The notes under the pieces were generated by a model. It did not search any database. It was not told the DNA's origin and was given only the letters and a program-made list of their open reading frames with translations. A stretch of DNA of 64,000 nucleotides from CAVZRC01 sp963777695 (GTDB taxonomy: Bacteria > Planctomycetota > Planctomycetia > Isosphaerales > Isosphaeraceae): positions 4,588,001-4,652,000 of the forward strand of contig CAVZRC010000003.1 in NCBI GenBank assembly GCA_963777695.1, read 5' to 3'. Each line of letters begins with the position of its first letter. The first letter of the stretch is position 1. Positions 30,052 to 38,379 of the stretch are shown piece by piece. Both the position numbers and the translations under genes were made by a program.

Positions 30052-32603
30052 GATTCGTCCTCCAGTGTCTTCGATGGCCGGGCGCTGGCGGCATAGTCGG
30101 CGGCGCGGAGGAGCGATTCGAGATAGGCCAGCCCCCATCGCCCGTATTTCCGCTGGAGCCGAGCGAACCGCCTGGGTATCTCGGCGGCGATCGCGGCGAC
30201 GTCCCTTCCCCTCGGGTCCGGGTCGAAGGCGAGATCGGCCGGGAAATGAGGGCGACCGTAGCCGTGATGCACCGCGATGAGGTGGAGCACGAGGTCTTTC
30301 TGATGGTCGTCCAATTCGTCGAAGTCGGGTTGATCCAGCACGTCGAGCAAGGAACCGAATTCATGCCGGTAGTCGGTCAGTTCGACCGGCTTCATTTCCT
30401 TCAGCTTCTTCGTCTCATCTCGAAATCGGCCCGACTTCGCAAGCCACTTCATCGGACATGGGTTGCCAATACTTCGCTGCCAGACGATCCGTTTCTTGCC
30501 CTGGTCATGATGATTGGCGGCCACGATGACCGCCCTCTTCATATCCTCGGTTAGCGGCAGGTTGTGAACGATTTCCCGAACGCGCCCGGTCACGTCGTTT
30601 GTATGAACGTCCCACGGGACGGCCCATCGGCTGGTCTTCGATCCGTCATCATCGGCCGATTCCAGCGATACATACCAGCTCCAGAATCGTCTCGCCGGGA
30701 TCTCGTTCTCATTTTCCTCGGCTTCTTCTGCATCGGGCCGGGTGTCGATCGTGCAGATCAAACGCATGCCGGGCGGTGGATCACCATCCCAGGCGCAGGC
30801 GCGGGCCGGGCGCTTTTGCATCTGGCCCTCGACGACCGGCCAGGTATCGGCGACATCGTCGGCCGCATCGTTCGGGTTCCCGGTGAACAAGCCCCCGTTC
30901 AGACCGCCGATCGCGGGCGGGAGAAGGACTGTCTTGTGGTTGATCCGATCCTTCTGATCCTTGTCGGCGAGGTACTCAAGGGACCGAACATCGATCGTAC
31001 CGTCATCGTCGAGGAGCCATGCCGGCGCGCCGGGGTATTTCTTCGCGAGTGAAGAGAGGCGATTGAAGACGCGGTCACTGCGATCGCGCAGCAACTCATG
31101 GGGCTTGATCGGATAATCCGCGATCAGATCCCCAGGGTTGTGGAGTTCGGCGAGCCGGTCGGTAATGATCCCTACTTCTTCGCGCCAGGCAACGTGCGTC
31201 TCGGGCATCTGTTTCTCGGGCTCACCATGGAGATAGGGCTCCACGGGAGGACGTCCCGGCAGCTTCTCACGCACGGTCGTGAGCGACCAGGCGTCGTAAA
31301 GGATGTCGGAGGTGCACCGGATCTTCGGTTGGGGGCTGAAGCCTTCGAGCCGCTCCTCAAGGGCGATCGCGTTGAGCGCGGCCGGAGATCCATCGCCATT
31401 CAGGTGTTTCAACAGCTCCAGAGTCTTCACGCGGGCGGTTTCGTAACGGTCATCTTCCTTGAAGGAGCCGGGATACACGATGTCGATCCGTGTGTCGTCC
31501 CGGTTCCCGAATCGGTTCACGCGACCAAGCCGTTGGGACATGCTTTCGAACGTGGAAAGGTCACAAATCAGGTGATCCGCCGAGATGTTCACGCCGACCT
31601 CGCCGGCGCTCGTGCAGACGAGGTAAACGGTCTCATTACCGGATGCGGCTTTCGGCAAGAACCGCCGAAAGACCTCCGTATCGACGAGGGCGTCTCGTTC
31701 CTTGCCGCGCATCGTACCGGTGAGGGACTCAACGTGCTCCTTTTTCTCCTTCCGCAACGCCTCCGCAACCTTCTCGACGACTTCTACGCCCCGGCCAAAC
31801 ACGAGAATGGCGCAATTCGAGTCCTTATGTCGCAGCGCCAGCTCGGCCAGCCGTTCGGGCAGCTTCTTCTCGTCATCGTTCGAGTGCAGGACGATGTTCT
31901 TCCTCGCTTCGATGCGTTTCTTCACCTCCGCCCTGGCCCGATCCTCGTCGGTCAGACCGAAGGTCCCGTCGCCGCGCGATGTGGCCGTCAACTCCATCAC
32001 GTGGAATGGGCGGAACTCCTTGCATCTAACCTGCTCCTTCTTGATCGCGAGGAGGAGTTTCTGAAACGCCGGCTCCAGGTGGGCCTCATCGTGAACAAGC
32101 AAGACATCCTGACCGAGAAACCCGGCGTGCAAGGGCTTCGACTTGAACCCGATGCCGTAACCACTAAACAGGAGCCGGCTGCCGATCATGTCCACGGTGC
32201 CGACGATCACGGCCGGGCGAGAGGGATCGGCCGACCACTCGCGGTTGTCCGCGAACTGGCCCCGAAGCGTGCTGATCGCGAGCTCGCCCCCACCCAGCTT
32301 CTCTCTCAGCTCGTCCATACTCTCGAGCTTCTCTCGGAGACCCCTGGCCTCTTCCGTCGATTGATCGACCACGGTCCGACGATTCACGACATAAACCAAT
32401 CGACGCGGCACGAGGGCAGGCTCGTTCGCCAGCGCGATCAGCCAGACGGCGATGACCGAGGTCTTGCCCAGCCCGGTAGGGATCTGACACGACTCGGGCG
32501 GCTTCCCCGCGGCGATACGCTCGTGTATCGCCCGTTGCCAGGGAAATGGTTCGTTTCCGGTCAACTCTCGGAATCTCCGCTCGAAAGACGGATCGTCAGT
32601 CAT
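30048..32603 (-). CDS. cas3: Type I-G CRISPR helicase-nuclease Cas3
   Basis: The 851-residue protein has the order typical for type I-G: an SF2 helicase first and an HD nuclease at the C-terminus. Visible motifs are Q-motif FPWQRAIHERIA, motif I IPTGLGKTSVIAV, motif II VLLVHDEAHLEP, motif III ELTATS and motif VI SQRLGRVNRFG. The HD part shows VAANHHDQGKKRIVW, LIAVHHGYGRPHFP and LLRAADYAAS. It unwinds and degrades DNA bound by Cascade. The ATG at 32603 lies 30 bases after the dead cas2 reading frame, so it is probably transcribed from the same promoter. The gene is intact. Confidence 0.94.
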   Translation of the reverse strand: MTDDPSFERRFRELTGNEPFPWQRAIHERIAAGKPPESCQIPTGLGKTSVIAVWLIALANEPALVPRRLVYVVNRRTVVDQSTEEARGLREKLESMDELREKLGGGELAISTLRGQFADNREWSADPSRPAVIVGTVDMIGSRLLFSGYGIGFKSKPLHAGFLGQDVLLVHDEAHLEPAFQKLLLAIKKEQVRCKEFRPFHVMELTATSRGDGTFGLTDEDRARAEVKKRIEARKNIVLHSNDDEKKLPERLAELALRHKDSNCAILVFGRGVEVVEKVAEALRKEKKEHVESLTGTMRGKERDALVDTEVFRRFLPKAASGNETVYLVCTSAGEVGVNISADHLICDLSTFESMSQRLGRVNRFGNRDDTRIDIVYPGSFKEDDRYETARVKTLELLKHLNGDGSPAALNAIALEERLEGFSPQPKIRCTSDILYDAWSLTTVREKLPGRPPVEPYLHGEPEKQMPETHVAWREEVGIITDRLAELHNPGDLIADYPIKPHELLRDRSDRVFNRLSSLAKKYPGAPAWLLDDDGTIDVRSLEYLADKDQKDRINHKTVLLPPAIGGLNGGLFTGNPNDAADDVADTWPVVEGQMQKRPARACAWDGDPPPGMRLICTIDTRPDAEEAEENENEIPARRFWSWYVSLESADDDGSKTSRWAVPWDVHTNDVTGRVREIVHNLPLTEDMKRAVIVAANHHDQGKKRIVWQRSIGNPCPMKWLAKSGRFRDETKKLKEMKPVELTDYRHEFGSLLDVLDQPDFDELDDHQKDLVLHLIAVHHGYGRPHFPADLAFDPDPRGRDVAAIAAEIPRRFARLQRKYGRWGLAYLESLLRAADYAASARPSKTLEDES

Positions 32604-32633
32604 GATTTGCTCGAAGCCTCCCCGCCTTAGTCC

Positions 32634-32918
32634 CTAGGAAATGATCACCACATCCCTCGCATCGTGCGGCTCAATCGGCCGACCCAATGCCTCGATCTCG
32701 CTGGCACATCGACTGCATATGGGAATAAAGAGGACCTGATCCTGGTCCAGGTTGATGACGTCATACATCCGTGACTTCAACCGTACAGGGCCGTTCGGAG
32801 TAAGTTGACAAAAAAACACCAAAAATTGTTATCTCAGCCCGAAGTCTTCGCACGTCCGCGCCACCTGCTGGAACCGCTTCGAGTTGGCGATGACATAGGT
32901 GACGACGAGCCGGTTCAT
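32634..32918 (-). pseudogene. cas2: cas2 remnant with an in-frame stop
   Basis: Read as one frame, the 94-codon span is a full-length Cas2. It starts MNRLVVTYVIANSKRF and QQVARTCEDFGLR, then hits TAA at codon 30 (32831-32829). After the stop it resumes as QFLVFFCQLTPNGPVRLKS, DVINLDQDQVLFIPICSRC and ASEIEALGRPIEPHDARDV. The Asp that normally follows the first beta strand (YDI) is Val, and the usual VFEC is VFFC, so several substitutions accompany the stop and a sequencing indel cannot explain it. The adaptation module is therefore dead here, and no cas1 or cas4 is visible. A ribosome-binding site (GAGGAG) remains before its ATG. The region may now act only as the leader of cas3. Confidence 0.85.
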
Positions 32919-32929
32919 CGGACACGAAC

Positions 32930-32950
32930 AACTCCTCGAAAGACCATGAA
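32930..32950 (-). promoter_or_regulatory. Predicted Cascade target (protospacer plus PAM) in the cas promoter region
   Basis: On the minus strand TTC at 32950-32948 is followed by ATGGTCTTTCG (32947-32937) and then AGGAGTT (32936-32930). The first pseudo-spacer of the mini-array at 33036 begins ATGGTCTTTCG followed by CGGGGTT. That is 16 matches in 18, with the first 11 continuous; one of the two mismatches is position 12, which in type I R-loops is a flipped-out base. TTC is a PAM of the TTN kind reported for type I systems including I-G. The site covers the cas2 ribosome-binding site and would block the operon. Confidence 0.7.
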
Positions 32951-32979
32951 TTGACTCGATGCGAAAGTGAGGCTACAAT
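32951..32979 (+). promoter_or_regulatory. Near-consensus sigma70-type promoter driving the mini-array
   Basis: TTGACT at 32951-32956 and TACAAT at 32974-32979 are separated by exactly 17 bases and read to the right. Transcription would begin near 32986, about 13 bases before the first degenerate repeat. The same DNA read leftwards offers a weak pair for the cas operon (TTGTAG, then TCAATT), so the two promoters would overlap face to back. Confidence 0.65.
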
Positions 32980-32998
32980 CGGGCTCGGCTCGATGCGA

Positions 32999-33178
32999 AG
33001 TATCCACGGTTTGAGTACCGTGGCCCCATTGAAGAATGGTCTTTCGCGGGGTTAGTATACCTTTGTACCCCAGCATATTCCGCAGTCATAGACTGCGGCC
33101 CCATTGGAAGTAGTCTTCGTCAGACCATAACGCTCGTCCGACACCGCCAGGTCTCAGACGGCGTGGTCCAGTTGAAGC
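32999..33178 (+). CRISPR. Degenerate mini-array of three repeats; candidate CreR-like crRNA-like regulator
   Basis: Three repeat-like units end at 33035, 33111 and 33178. Unit 1 shares with the main array (transcript sense) the 3' part GGCCCCATTGAAG; unit 2 ends GGCCCCATTGGAAG and unit 3 GTCCAGTTGAAGC. The 5' halves differ in sequence but keep a hairpin: CCACGGT/ACCGTGG in unit 1 and CCGCAGTC/GACTGCGG in unit 2, with a bulged stem in unit 3. Relative to the main repeat, stem position 8/23 changes from G-C to A-T, a compensatory change. The pseudo-spacers are about 39 bases (33036-33074) and 30 bases (33112-33141). The unit has its own promoter and a spacer matching the cas promoter region, unlike an ordinary decayed array. 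Confidence 0.72.
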
Positions 33179-33387
33179 GGCTCCCGGCAGCATGGCAGGA
33201 TACTCGTCCGACGCGAGGCGGCAGACAAGCCCGTGGGTAATTCGACAGCCCACCGACTTTCTCGGCCGTCCACGGACATGGCGATCTCGGCTTGCGCCGG
33301 AGGATGATCGATCGGTTCGGCCAAGATGAGAAAGTCTGGACCGAGATGGGAGATGGTCAATACTGAGCCATTGAGGTGCAACTTCAT
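33154..33387 (-). CDS. Small conserved hypothetical protein; 3' end runs into the mini-array
   Basis: The ATG at 33387 opens a 77-residue product, MKLHLNGSVLTISHLGPDFL, then ILAEPIDHPPAQAEIAMSVDG and RESRWAVELPTGLSAASRR. It looks like a small beta-rich family common in planctomycetes, of unknown function. The last ten residues (REPLQLDHAV) are encoded by the third degenerate CRISPR repeat, so the true 3' end has probably been replaced or the gene has been truncated. It is divergent from the kinase-like gene at 33431, with only 43 bases between the starts, so they share a promoter region. Confidence 0.6.
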   Translation of the reverse strand: MKLHLNGSVLTISHLGPDFLILAEPIDHPPAQAEIAMSVDGRESRWAVELPTGLSAASRRTSILPCCREPLQLDHAV

Positions 33388-33430
33388 GCACACCCGTGCC
33401 GAATAACTGGGAGCATTCCGGTTGTCACCC

Positions 33431-33928
33431 ATGGATCGGGACGACCTCATTCGCCGGGTCCGGCAATATGCCGACCGCAAGGGTATGGTGCTGGGTGAAG
33501 GGCTCGGGGCTGGAATCCATGGTAGCGTATTCGTCGCGGAATACCAGTCCAGGGGTGGCCGGTCGGCTCTCAAGGGACATGAGCGTCAACCCGCCTACGT
33601 ACGCGAACGCGACATCTATCTCCGGTTGCGTGAGCTCGAGATCACGGAGATCAGAGGCTGCAACGTCCCCGGGCTGATCGATTTCGATGATGAATTGTGG
33701 GTCATCGAGATGACGGTCGTAGGCCGGCCCTTCGTCCTCGATTTCGCCGGTGCCAATCTCGACCAGGAACCGGACTTCTCCGACGAGGTTCTCGCGGAAT
33801 GGCGTGCGGAGAAGCAGGAAGAATTCGGCCCACGCTGGCCGGAGGTCCAGGCCATCATCAGGACACTCGAAGGTTACGGGGTGTTCCTGCTGGACGTGAA
33901 TCCTGGCAATGTGTCGTTCGAAGACTGA
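33431..33928 (+). CDS. Compact protein-kinase-like protein
   Basis: The 165-residue product has the elements of a small kinase fold: a glycine-rich loop (LGEGLGAGIHGSVFVAEY), a lysine after a strand (RSALKGHE), a helix with acidic residues (YVRERDIYLRL), a hinge (ELWVIEMTVV), and a catalytic-loop-like motif LLDVNPGNVSF with Asp and Asn in the right spacing. The protein stops at FED, just where a DFG motif would begin, so the C-lobe is almost absent. This short form may be a pseudokinase or a small-molecule kinase relative. The ATG at 33431 is preferred to a TTG three codons upstream. Its function is unknown. Confidence 0.65.
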   Translation: MDRDDLIRRVRQYADRKGMVLGEGLGAGIHGSVFVAEYQSRGGRSALKGHERQPAYVRERDIYLRLRELEITEIRGCNVPGLIDFDDELWVIEMTVVGRPFVLDFAGANLDQEPDFSDEVLAEWRAEKQEEFGPRWPEVQAIIRTLEGYGVFLLDVNPGNVSFED

Positions 33929-34599
33929 AACTCGTTCGACGACCGAGCTCAGAGAACCCGCGGATGGACGACGATGGGCCTCGTTCGCAACTCCTATTCC
34001 AGCTTCCAATCAAATCATCCCACGCGTCTCGCGGTCGTTCGCCGCGCGGAAAAATTATTTCTCCCCAGTTTTCCCATCTGCCGTCGTGGCCAAGAGTTCG
34101 GCACGCCGACAGCCCGAATCCGCGATGGGTGCGTTAAGGAATTTGGAAAGGCGCGGCATTCTAAGAGTAGGGGATGTGTGAACGCGATTCGCCGGGGTCT
34201 GCGACACGTGACGAGCCTCGCATCAGGAAGGCTATCGATCCGGACGGTGACACCGCCGGCCTTGGTCCGCGACGATAACGTACTTCCGGATCACGAGATC
34301 GGATCGAGCAACCGGGCGAGCCATCGCAATGTGGTGCAAGCCAGAGCAAATGAGACCTCCCATCGGGACTCGGGAAGGCTTCCTCGGTGCGTCCGTGGGA
34401 ATCGCGTACGGACTCCGGGTGGATTGTTCGAACGGATTCCGTTCCACCCAGGGGCTCGGCTATTGTAGAATGGCACCACGCATGCCCCGAAGACTCGCGG
34501 GCGCCGGGGAATCGGATTCATCGTCCCGAGTCGCAGGCATCCGTCTTGAGGGTGCCCTACCGCACGGTTGACGAGCTACCGGAGAAGTCCGATACCGAC
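33929..34599. other. Intergenic stretch without a recognisable gene
   Basis: About 670 bases separate the kinase-like gene from hemE. Open frames here have no family-like composition. The end of the stretch carries the GGAGAAG ribosome-binding site of hemE. A somewhat less GC-rich part lies at 34050-34160. Confidence 0.5.
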
Positions 34600-35694
34600 A
34601 TGAATGGCCCGATAACCCGCCCTACGACGATCGCCGACGCGCTTTGGAATTCGCCCTTCCTCAAGGCGTGCCGTCGCGAGCCGACCGACGTCACCCCCAT
34701 CTGGCTGATGAGGCAGGCCGGCCGATACATGGCCGAATACCGCTCGGTGCGGTCCAAGGTCTCCTTCCTCGAGCTGTGCAAGGACCCGGAGCTGGCCACC
34801 GAGGTCACGGTCACCGCGGCCGAGCGGCTGGGGGTCGATGCCGCCATCCTGTTCGCCGACATCCTCCTGATCCTCGAGCCCCTCGGCCTGGACCTGGAAT
34901 TCGCCAAGGGCGAAGGGCCCGTCATCCACAACCCGGTCCGGGCCGCGTCCGACGTCGATCGCATCCGCCCGATGACCGACGTCGCCCCGCTCGATTACGT
35001 CATCCGCGCCGTCCGCTCGATCCGGGCCGCCCTCCGGCCCGACATCCCACTCATCGGCTTCGCCGGCGCCCCGTTCACACTGGCCTGCTACGTCATCGAG
35101 GGCGGGTCGTCCCGGCATTACGACCAGGCCAAGACGTTCATGTACCGGGATGAAGGGGCCTGGAATGTGCTCATGGGACATCTGGTCGACGCGACGGCGA
35201 TCTACCTGAATGCCCAGGCATCCGCCGGCGCCCAGGTGCTCCAGGTCTTCGACAGTTGGGTCGGATGCCTCAGCCCGACCGACTATCGGCGGTACGTCCG
35301 GCCGCACATGGCCCGGCTCTTCGAGCAGCTCGATCCCACGGTCCCCGTGATCCATTTCGGGACCGATACCGGATCGCTGCTCGAGCTCCAGCGCGATGCC
35401 GGCGGCTCGATCATCGGCCTGGACTGGCGGGTCGACCTCGACCGGGCCTGGGAGCGGCTCGGCGACGAGGTGGCCGTCCAGGGCAACCTCGATCCGGTCG
35501 TCCTGCTCGCCCCTCGCGAGGAGATCGAACGCCAGGCCCGACGGATCCTCGCACAGGCCGCATCGCGCCCCGGCCATATCTTCAACCTCGGCCACGGCAT
35601 CATGCCCCAGACGCCCGTCAACCACGTACTCGCCCTCGTCGAGTTCGTCCACGAGCACTCGCAGCTCTCGCGGGCCGGGAGCATTGGGCCTTGA
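34600..35694 (+). CDS. hemE: Uroporphyrinogen decarboxylase
   Basis: The 364-residue enzyme converts uroporphyrinogen III to coproporphyrinogen III in cytosolic heme synthesis. The signature PIWLMRQAGRYMAEYR is intact, as are AILFADILLILEPLGLDLEF with the catalytic Asp, GFAGAPFTLACYVIEGGSS, and the C-terminal LGHGIMPQTPVNHV. The ATG at 34600 is chosen because GGAGAAG lies 13 bases upstream and an in-frame extension to 34387 looks random. It is followed after 330 bases by protoporphyrinogen oxidase on the same strand, another step of the same pathway. Length and motifs are normal. Confidence 0.95.
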   Translation: MNGPITRPTTIADALWNSPFLKACRREPTDVTPIWLMRQAGRYMAEYRSVRSKVSFLELCKDPELATEVTVTAAERLGVDAAILFADILLILEPLGLDLEFAKGEGPVIHNPVRAASDVDRIRPMTDVAPLDYVIRAVRSIRAALRPDIPLIGFAGAPFTLACYVIEGGSSRHYDQAKTFMYRDEGAWNVLMGHLVDATAIYLNAQASAGAQVLQVFDSWVGCLSPTDYRRYVRPHMARLFEQLDPTVPVIHFGTDTGSLLELQRDAGGSIIGLDWRVDLDRAWERLGDEVAVQGNLDPVVLLAPREEIERQARRILAQAASRPGHIFNLGHGIMPQTPVNHVLALVEFVHEHSQLSRAGSIGP

Positions 35695-36026
35695 CAACAT
35701 GATCGACGGGATCATCGCCCGACGCCATCCGCCAGGATCTCGCGGCAAGGGCGACTGCCCCCACCCTCGCCGCGCCGCGTCGTACCCGTTAGAATAGCAC
35801 GATCGAGAGAGCTTATCGTACAGATGCATCCATCCTCGCGATGACATCGGCCAAAAAACGTCCGGCCCCTTTTTTTCCAAGCTATGTGTATGCGCATTGA
35901 TTATGATCCCCAGGATCACACGCAAAGTGACATCGTAATGGGCGGCCGCGAAACGCAAGGGCGTGGTCGGAGTTCTTTGTCCGTCGGGAGGTCTCAGAGA
36001 TCCATGCATCGGGATACGGGCAACTC
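35695..36026. other. hemE-PPOX intergenic region
   Basis: The 332 bases hold no gene. They contain a poly-A run (CCAAAAAACG) and a poly-T run (CCTTTTTTTCC) near 35855-35880 and a less GC-rich segment at 35880-35940 that could hold the promoter of the downstream gene. I see no clear -10/-35 pair. Confidence 0.45.
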
Positions 36027-37519
36027 ATGAAGGAGCGAGCAACTTTGGGCGAGCGCACGAGTGACGCGAAGAAATCGGATCGAGTGATCGTGATCGGCGG
36101 GGGCCTTTCCGGCCTGGCGACGGCACATCGGATCCACGAGCGCGCGCGGGCCTTGCGTCGATCGGTCGATCTGAAGGTGTTGGAGGCCAGGGACCGGCCG
36201 GGCGGCGTGATCTGGACGGAACGGTTCGACGGCTTCACCCTCGAAGGCGGCCCGGATTCGTTCATCACGAACAAGCCCTGGGGCCTCGACCTCTGCGAAC
36301 GGCTGGGGTTGTCCGATCGTCTGATCGCGACGGATCCAGGCCACCGGCGGTCGTTCGTGGTGCGCAAGGGCCGGCTGATGCCGGTCCCCGAGGGGTTCGT
36401 GATGATGGCCCCGCGACGGCTGGGTCCGCTGCTGGCGACCCCGATCCTGTCCTGGCGCGGCAAGCTGCGGATGCTGATGGATCTGTTCATCCCTCGTCGC
36501 GACGACGAGGTCGAGGAGAGCCTGGCGGGGTTCGTGCGCCGTCGGCTGGGCCGCGAGGCCCTCGATCGGCTGGTCCAGCCCCTGGTCGCGGGCATCTACA
36601 CGGCGGATCCCACCAACCTCAGCCTAAAGGCGACGCTCCCCCAATTCCTCGACATGGAGCGCGATCATCGCAGCCTGATCCTCGCAGGACTGCGCGAGGC
36701 GAAAGCGGGCGGTTCGCGGAGCGTCGAGCGTCAGGCGTCCGGGCGCGTTACGGGATGTTCGTCACCTTGGACGACGGCATGGACGGACTCCCCGCCGCCC
36801 TGGCCGCGGCGCTTCCGGCCGGCACGATGCGGTTCAACACGGCCGTCCGGCGGATCATCCGCAACGAGCCCATCTCTCCCTGGCTCGTCGAGCTGCTCGA
36901 CGGCCCACCCATGGAAGCCGACGCCGTCGTCCTGGCGACCGAGTCCCACGCATCGGCCCGACTGATCGATGCGCAGGATCCCGGGCTGGCACTCCAGCTC
37001 CGAGGCATCCCTTATGCGTCGTCAATCATCGTCAACGTCGCCTATCGGCGCGACCAGATCAAGCATCCGCTCGACGGTTTCGGTGCCGTCGTGCCGGCCA
37101 TCGAGGGGCGGCAAATCCTGGCGGTCTCGTTCCTCAGCGTCAAGTTCCCCAAGCGTGCCCCGGCCGGGACCGTGCTGATCCGCGTCTTCATCGGCGGCGC
37201 CACCCAGCCGGAGCTCTTCGACCTCGACGACGCGTCCATCGGCGAGCTGGTGCGTCGCGAGCTGGGCGAGCTGATCGGGGCCTCCGGCGAGCCGATGTTC
37301 CTCCGGATCGGCCGGCATCCCCGGGCGATGCCGCAGTACATCCTCGGCCATCTGGATCGGATCGCCGCCATTCGACGCAAGCTAGCCCGCCATCCCCGAC
37401 TCTACCTGACCGGCATCGCCTACGACGGCGTGGGGATCCCCGACTGCATCCACGCCGCCGAGACCACCGCCGACGCCGTGCTCGACGCGCTGGCGAACGC
37501 CGCCGCCAACGCGGCGTGA
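36027..37519 (+). CDS. hemY: Protoporphyrinogen oxidase, HemY type (frameshifted)
   Basis: The FAD-dependent enzyme of about 497 residues oxidises protoporphyrinogen IX (or coproporphyrinogen III in the coproheme branch). The FAD-binding start is intact (RVIVIGGGLSGLATAHRI), followed by LEARDRPGGVIWTERFDGF, LEGGPDSFITNKPWGLDLC and LVQPLVAGIYTADPTNLSLK. The C-terminus has LYLTGIAYDGVGIPDCI, the second FAD contact. The frame shifts near 36745, where RQASG continues as ARYGMFVTLDDGMDGL. It lies downstream of hemE. One indel error is the simplest explanation for the break, because homology is complete on both sides. Confidence 0.9.
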
Positions 37520-37523
37520 GCGG

Positions 37524-38188
37524 CTAGAATTCCGCGACCCACGCCTCCGCTTCGATCATGGCCGACTGCATGCGACGTTCCACTTCGAGACGGCAGGCTT
37601 CGATCGCATCCCGATCGGCATCCGGCGGGACAAGGACCGGCGGGGGGACGACACAGGTTGCGTGACTGAATGGGCGGGGGACGCAGAAGCGATCCCAGCT
37701 CTTGGCCCGCCACGGTCGCTGGAAAGCCATGCCGGCCCCGACGATCGGCAATCCGGTCCGGCTGCCGAGATAGGCGATCCCCTGGTGGACCGATCGTCGC
37801 GGGCCGCGTGGGCCGTCGGGGGTGACGCAGAGGTGGCCGCGATCGATCCGCAGGGTCATCTCGCGAAGGGCGCGGGTGCCGCCTCGGGTCGTCGAACCCC
37901 GTACCACGCTGAATCCCAGGCGTCTGATCACCTGGGTGATCAACTCGCCATCGCGATGGTCGCTGATGAGGATGTGCATCTCGGGCCAAGACCAGTAGTG
38001 CGCCGGGAACAGCATGACCTCATGGAAAAAGGCGTAGATATAACGCTGACCGGTCTGCCGAGCGACCTCGGCGCGACGTCCGGGACCTGATAGCGGAAAT
38101 GATATTTGATCGTGCGACCGAGTTGCCGGACCAGAAATGAGCCCGCCGTGCCGACGGCCTGGACCAGCAGGGGATGCTGGATCTTCAT
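37524..38188 (-). CDS. DUF374 family acyltransferase-like protein (frameshifted)
   Basis: This gene of about 221 codons encodes a DUF374 protein, related to lysophospholipid acyltransferases. Recognisable parts are IYAFFHEVMLFPAHYW (the H-rich first block), ILISDHRDGELITQVIRRLG, STTRGGTRALREM and CVTPDGPRGPRRSVHQGIAYL. The N-terminus, IQHPLLVQAVGTAGSFLVRQ, lies in another frame, and the break falls between 38040 and 38090. The ATG at 38188 is chosen for that N-terminus. It converges with the protoporphyrinogen oxidase gene, ending 4 bases away. In cell-envelope terms it may acylate lipid A-like or other lipids; this is inferred from the family. Confidence 0.8.
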
Positions 38189-38379
38189 GATTTGCCGCGT
38201 CCCTTCCGTGGGTAGGTCAAGCTTTCCAGCCTGACTCTTCGGACCCGTCAACCCGAAAGCCCGCCCGACTCACTTGCAGGGCATAGACTATGCGAAACGT
38301 GGATTTCGTACCAGATCGTCAGACGAGAGCCGGCGGGATCTCGAACCGATGTCCCATGACGAGGTTAGCGCGACCGGCC

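Noticed and set aside
32844..32851. Match of the second pseudo-spacer seed to the cas2 remnant
   Set aside because: Only eight bases match and the flanking triplet is CGA, not TTN. A chance match is likely.
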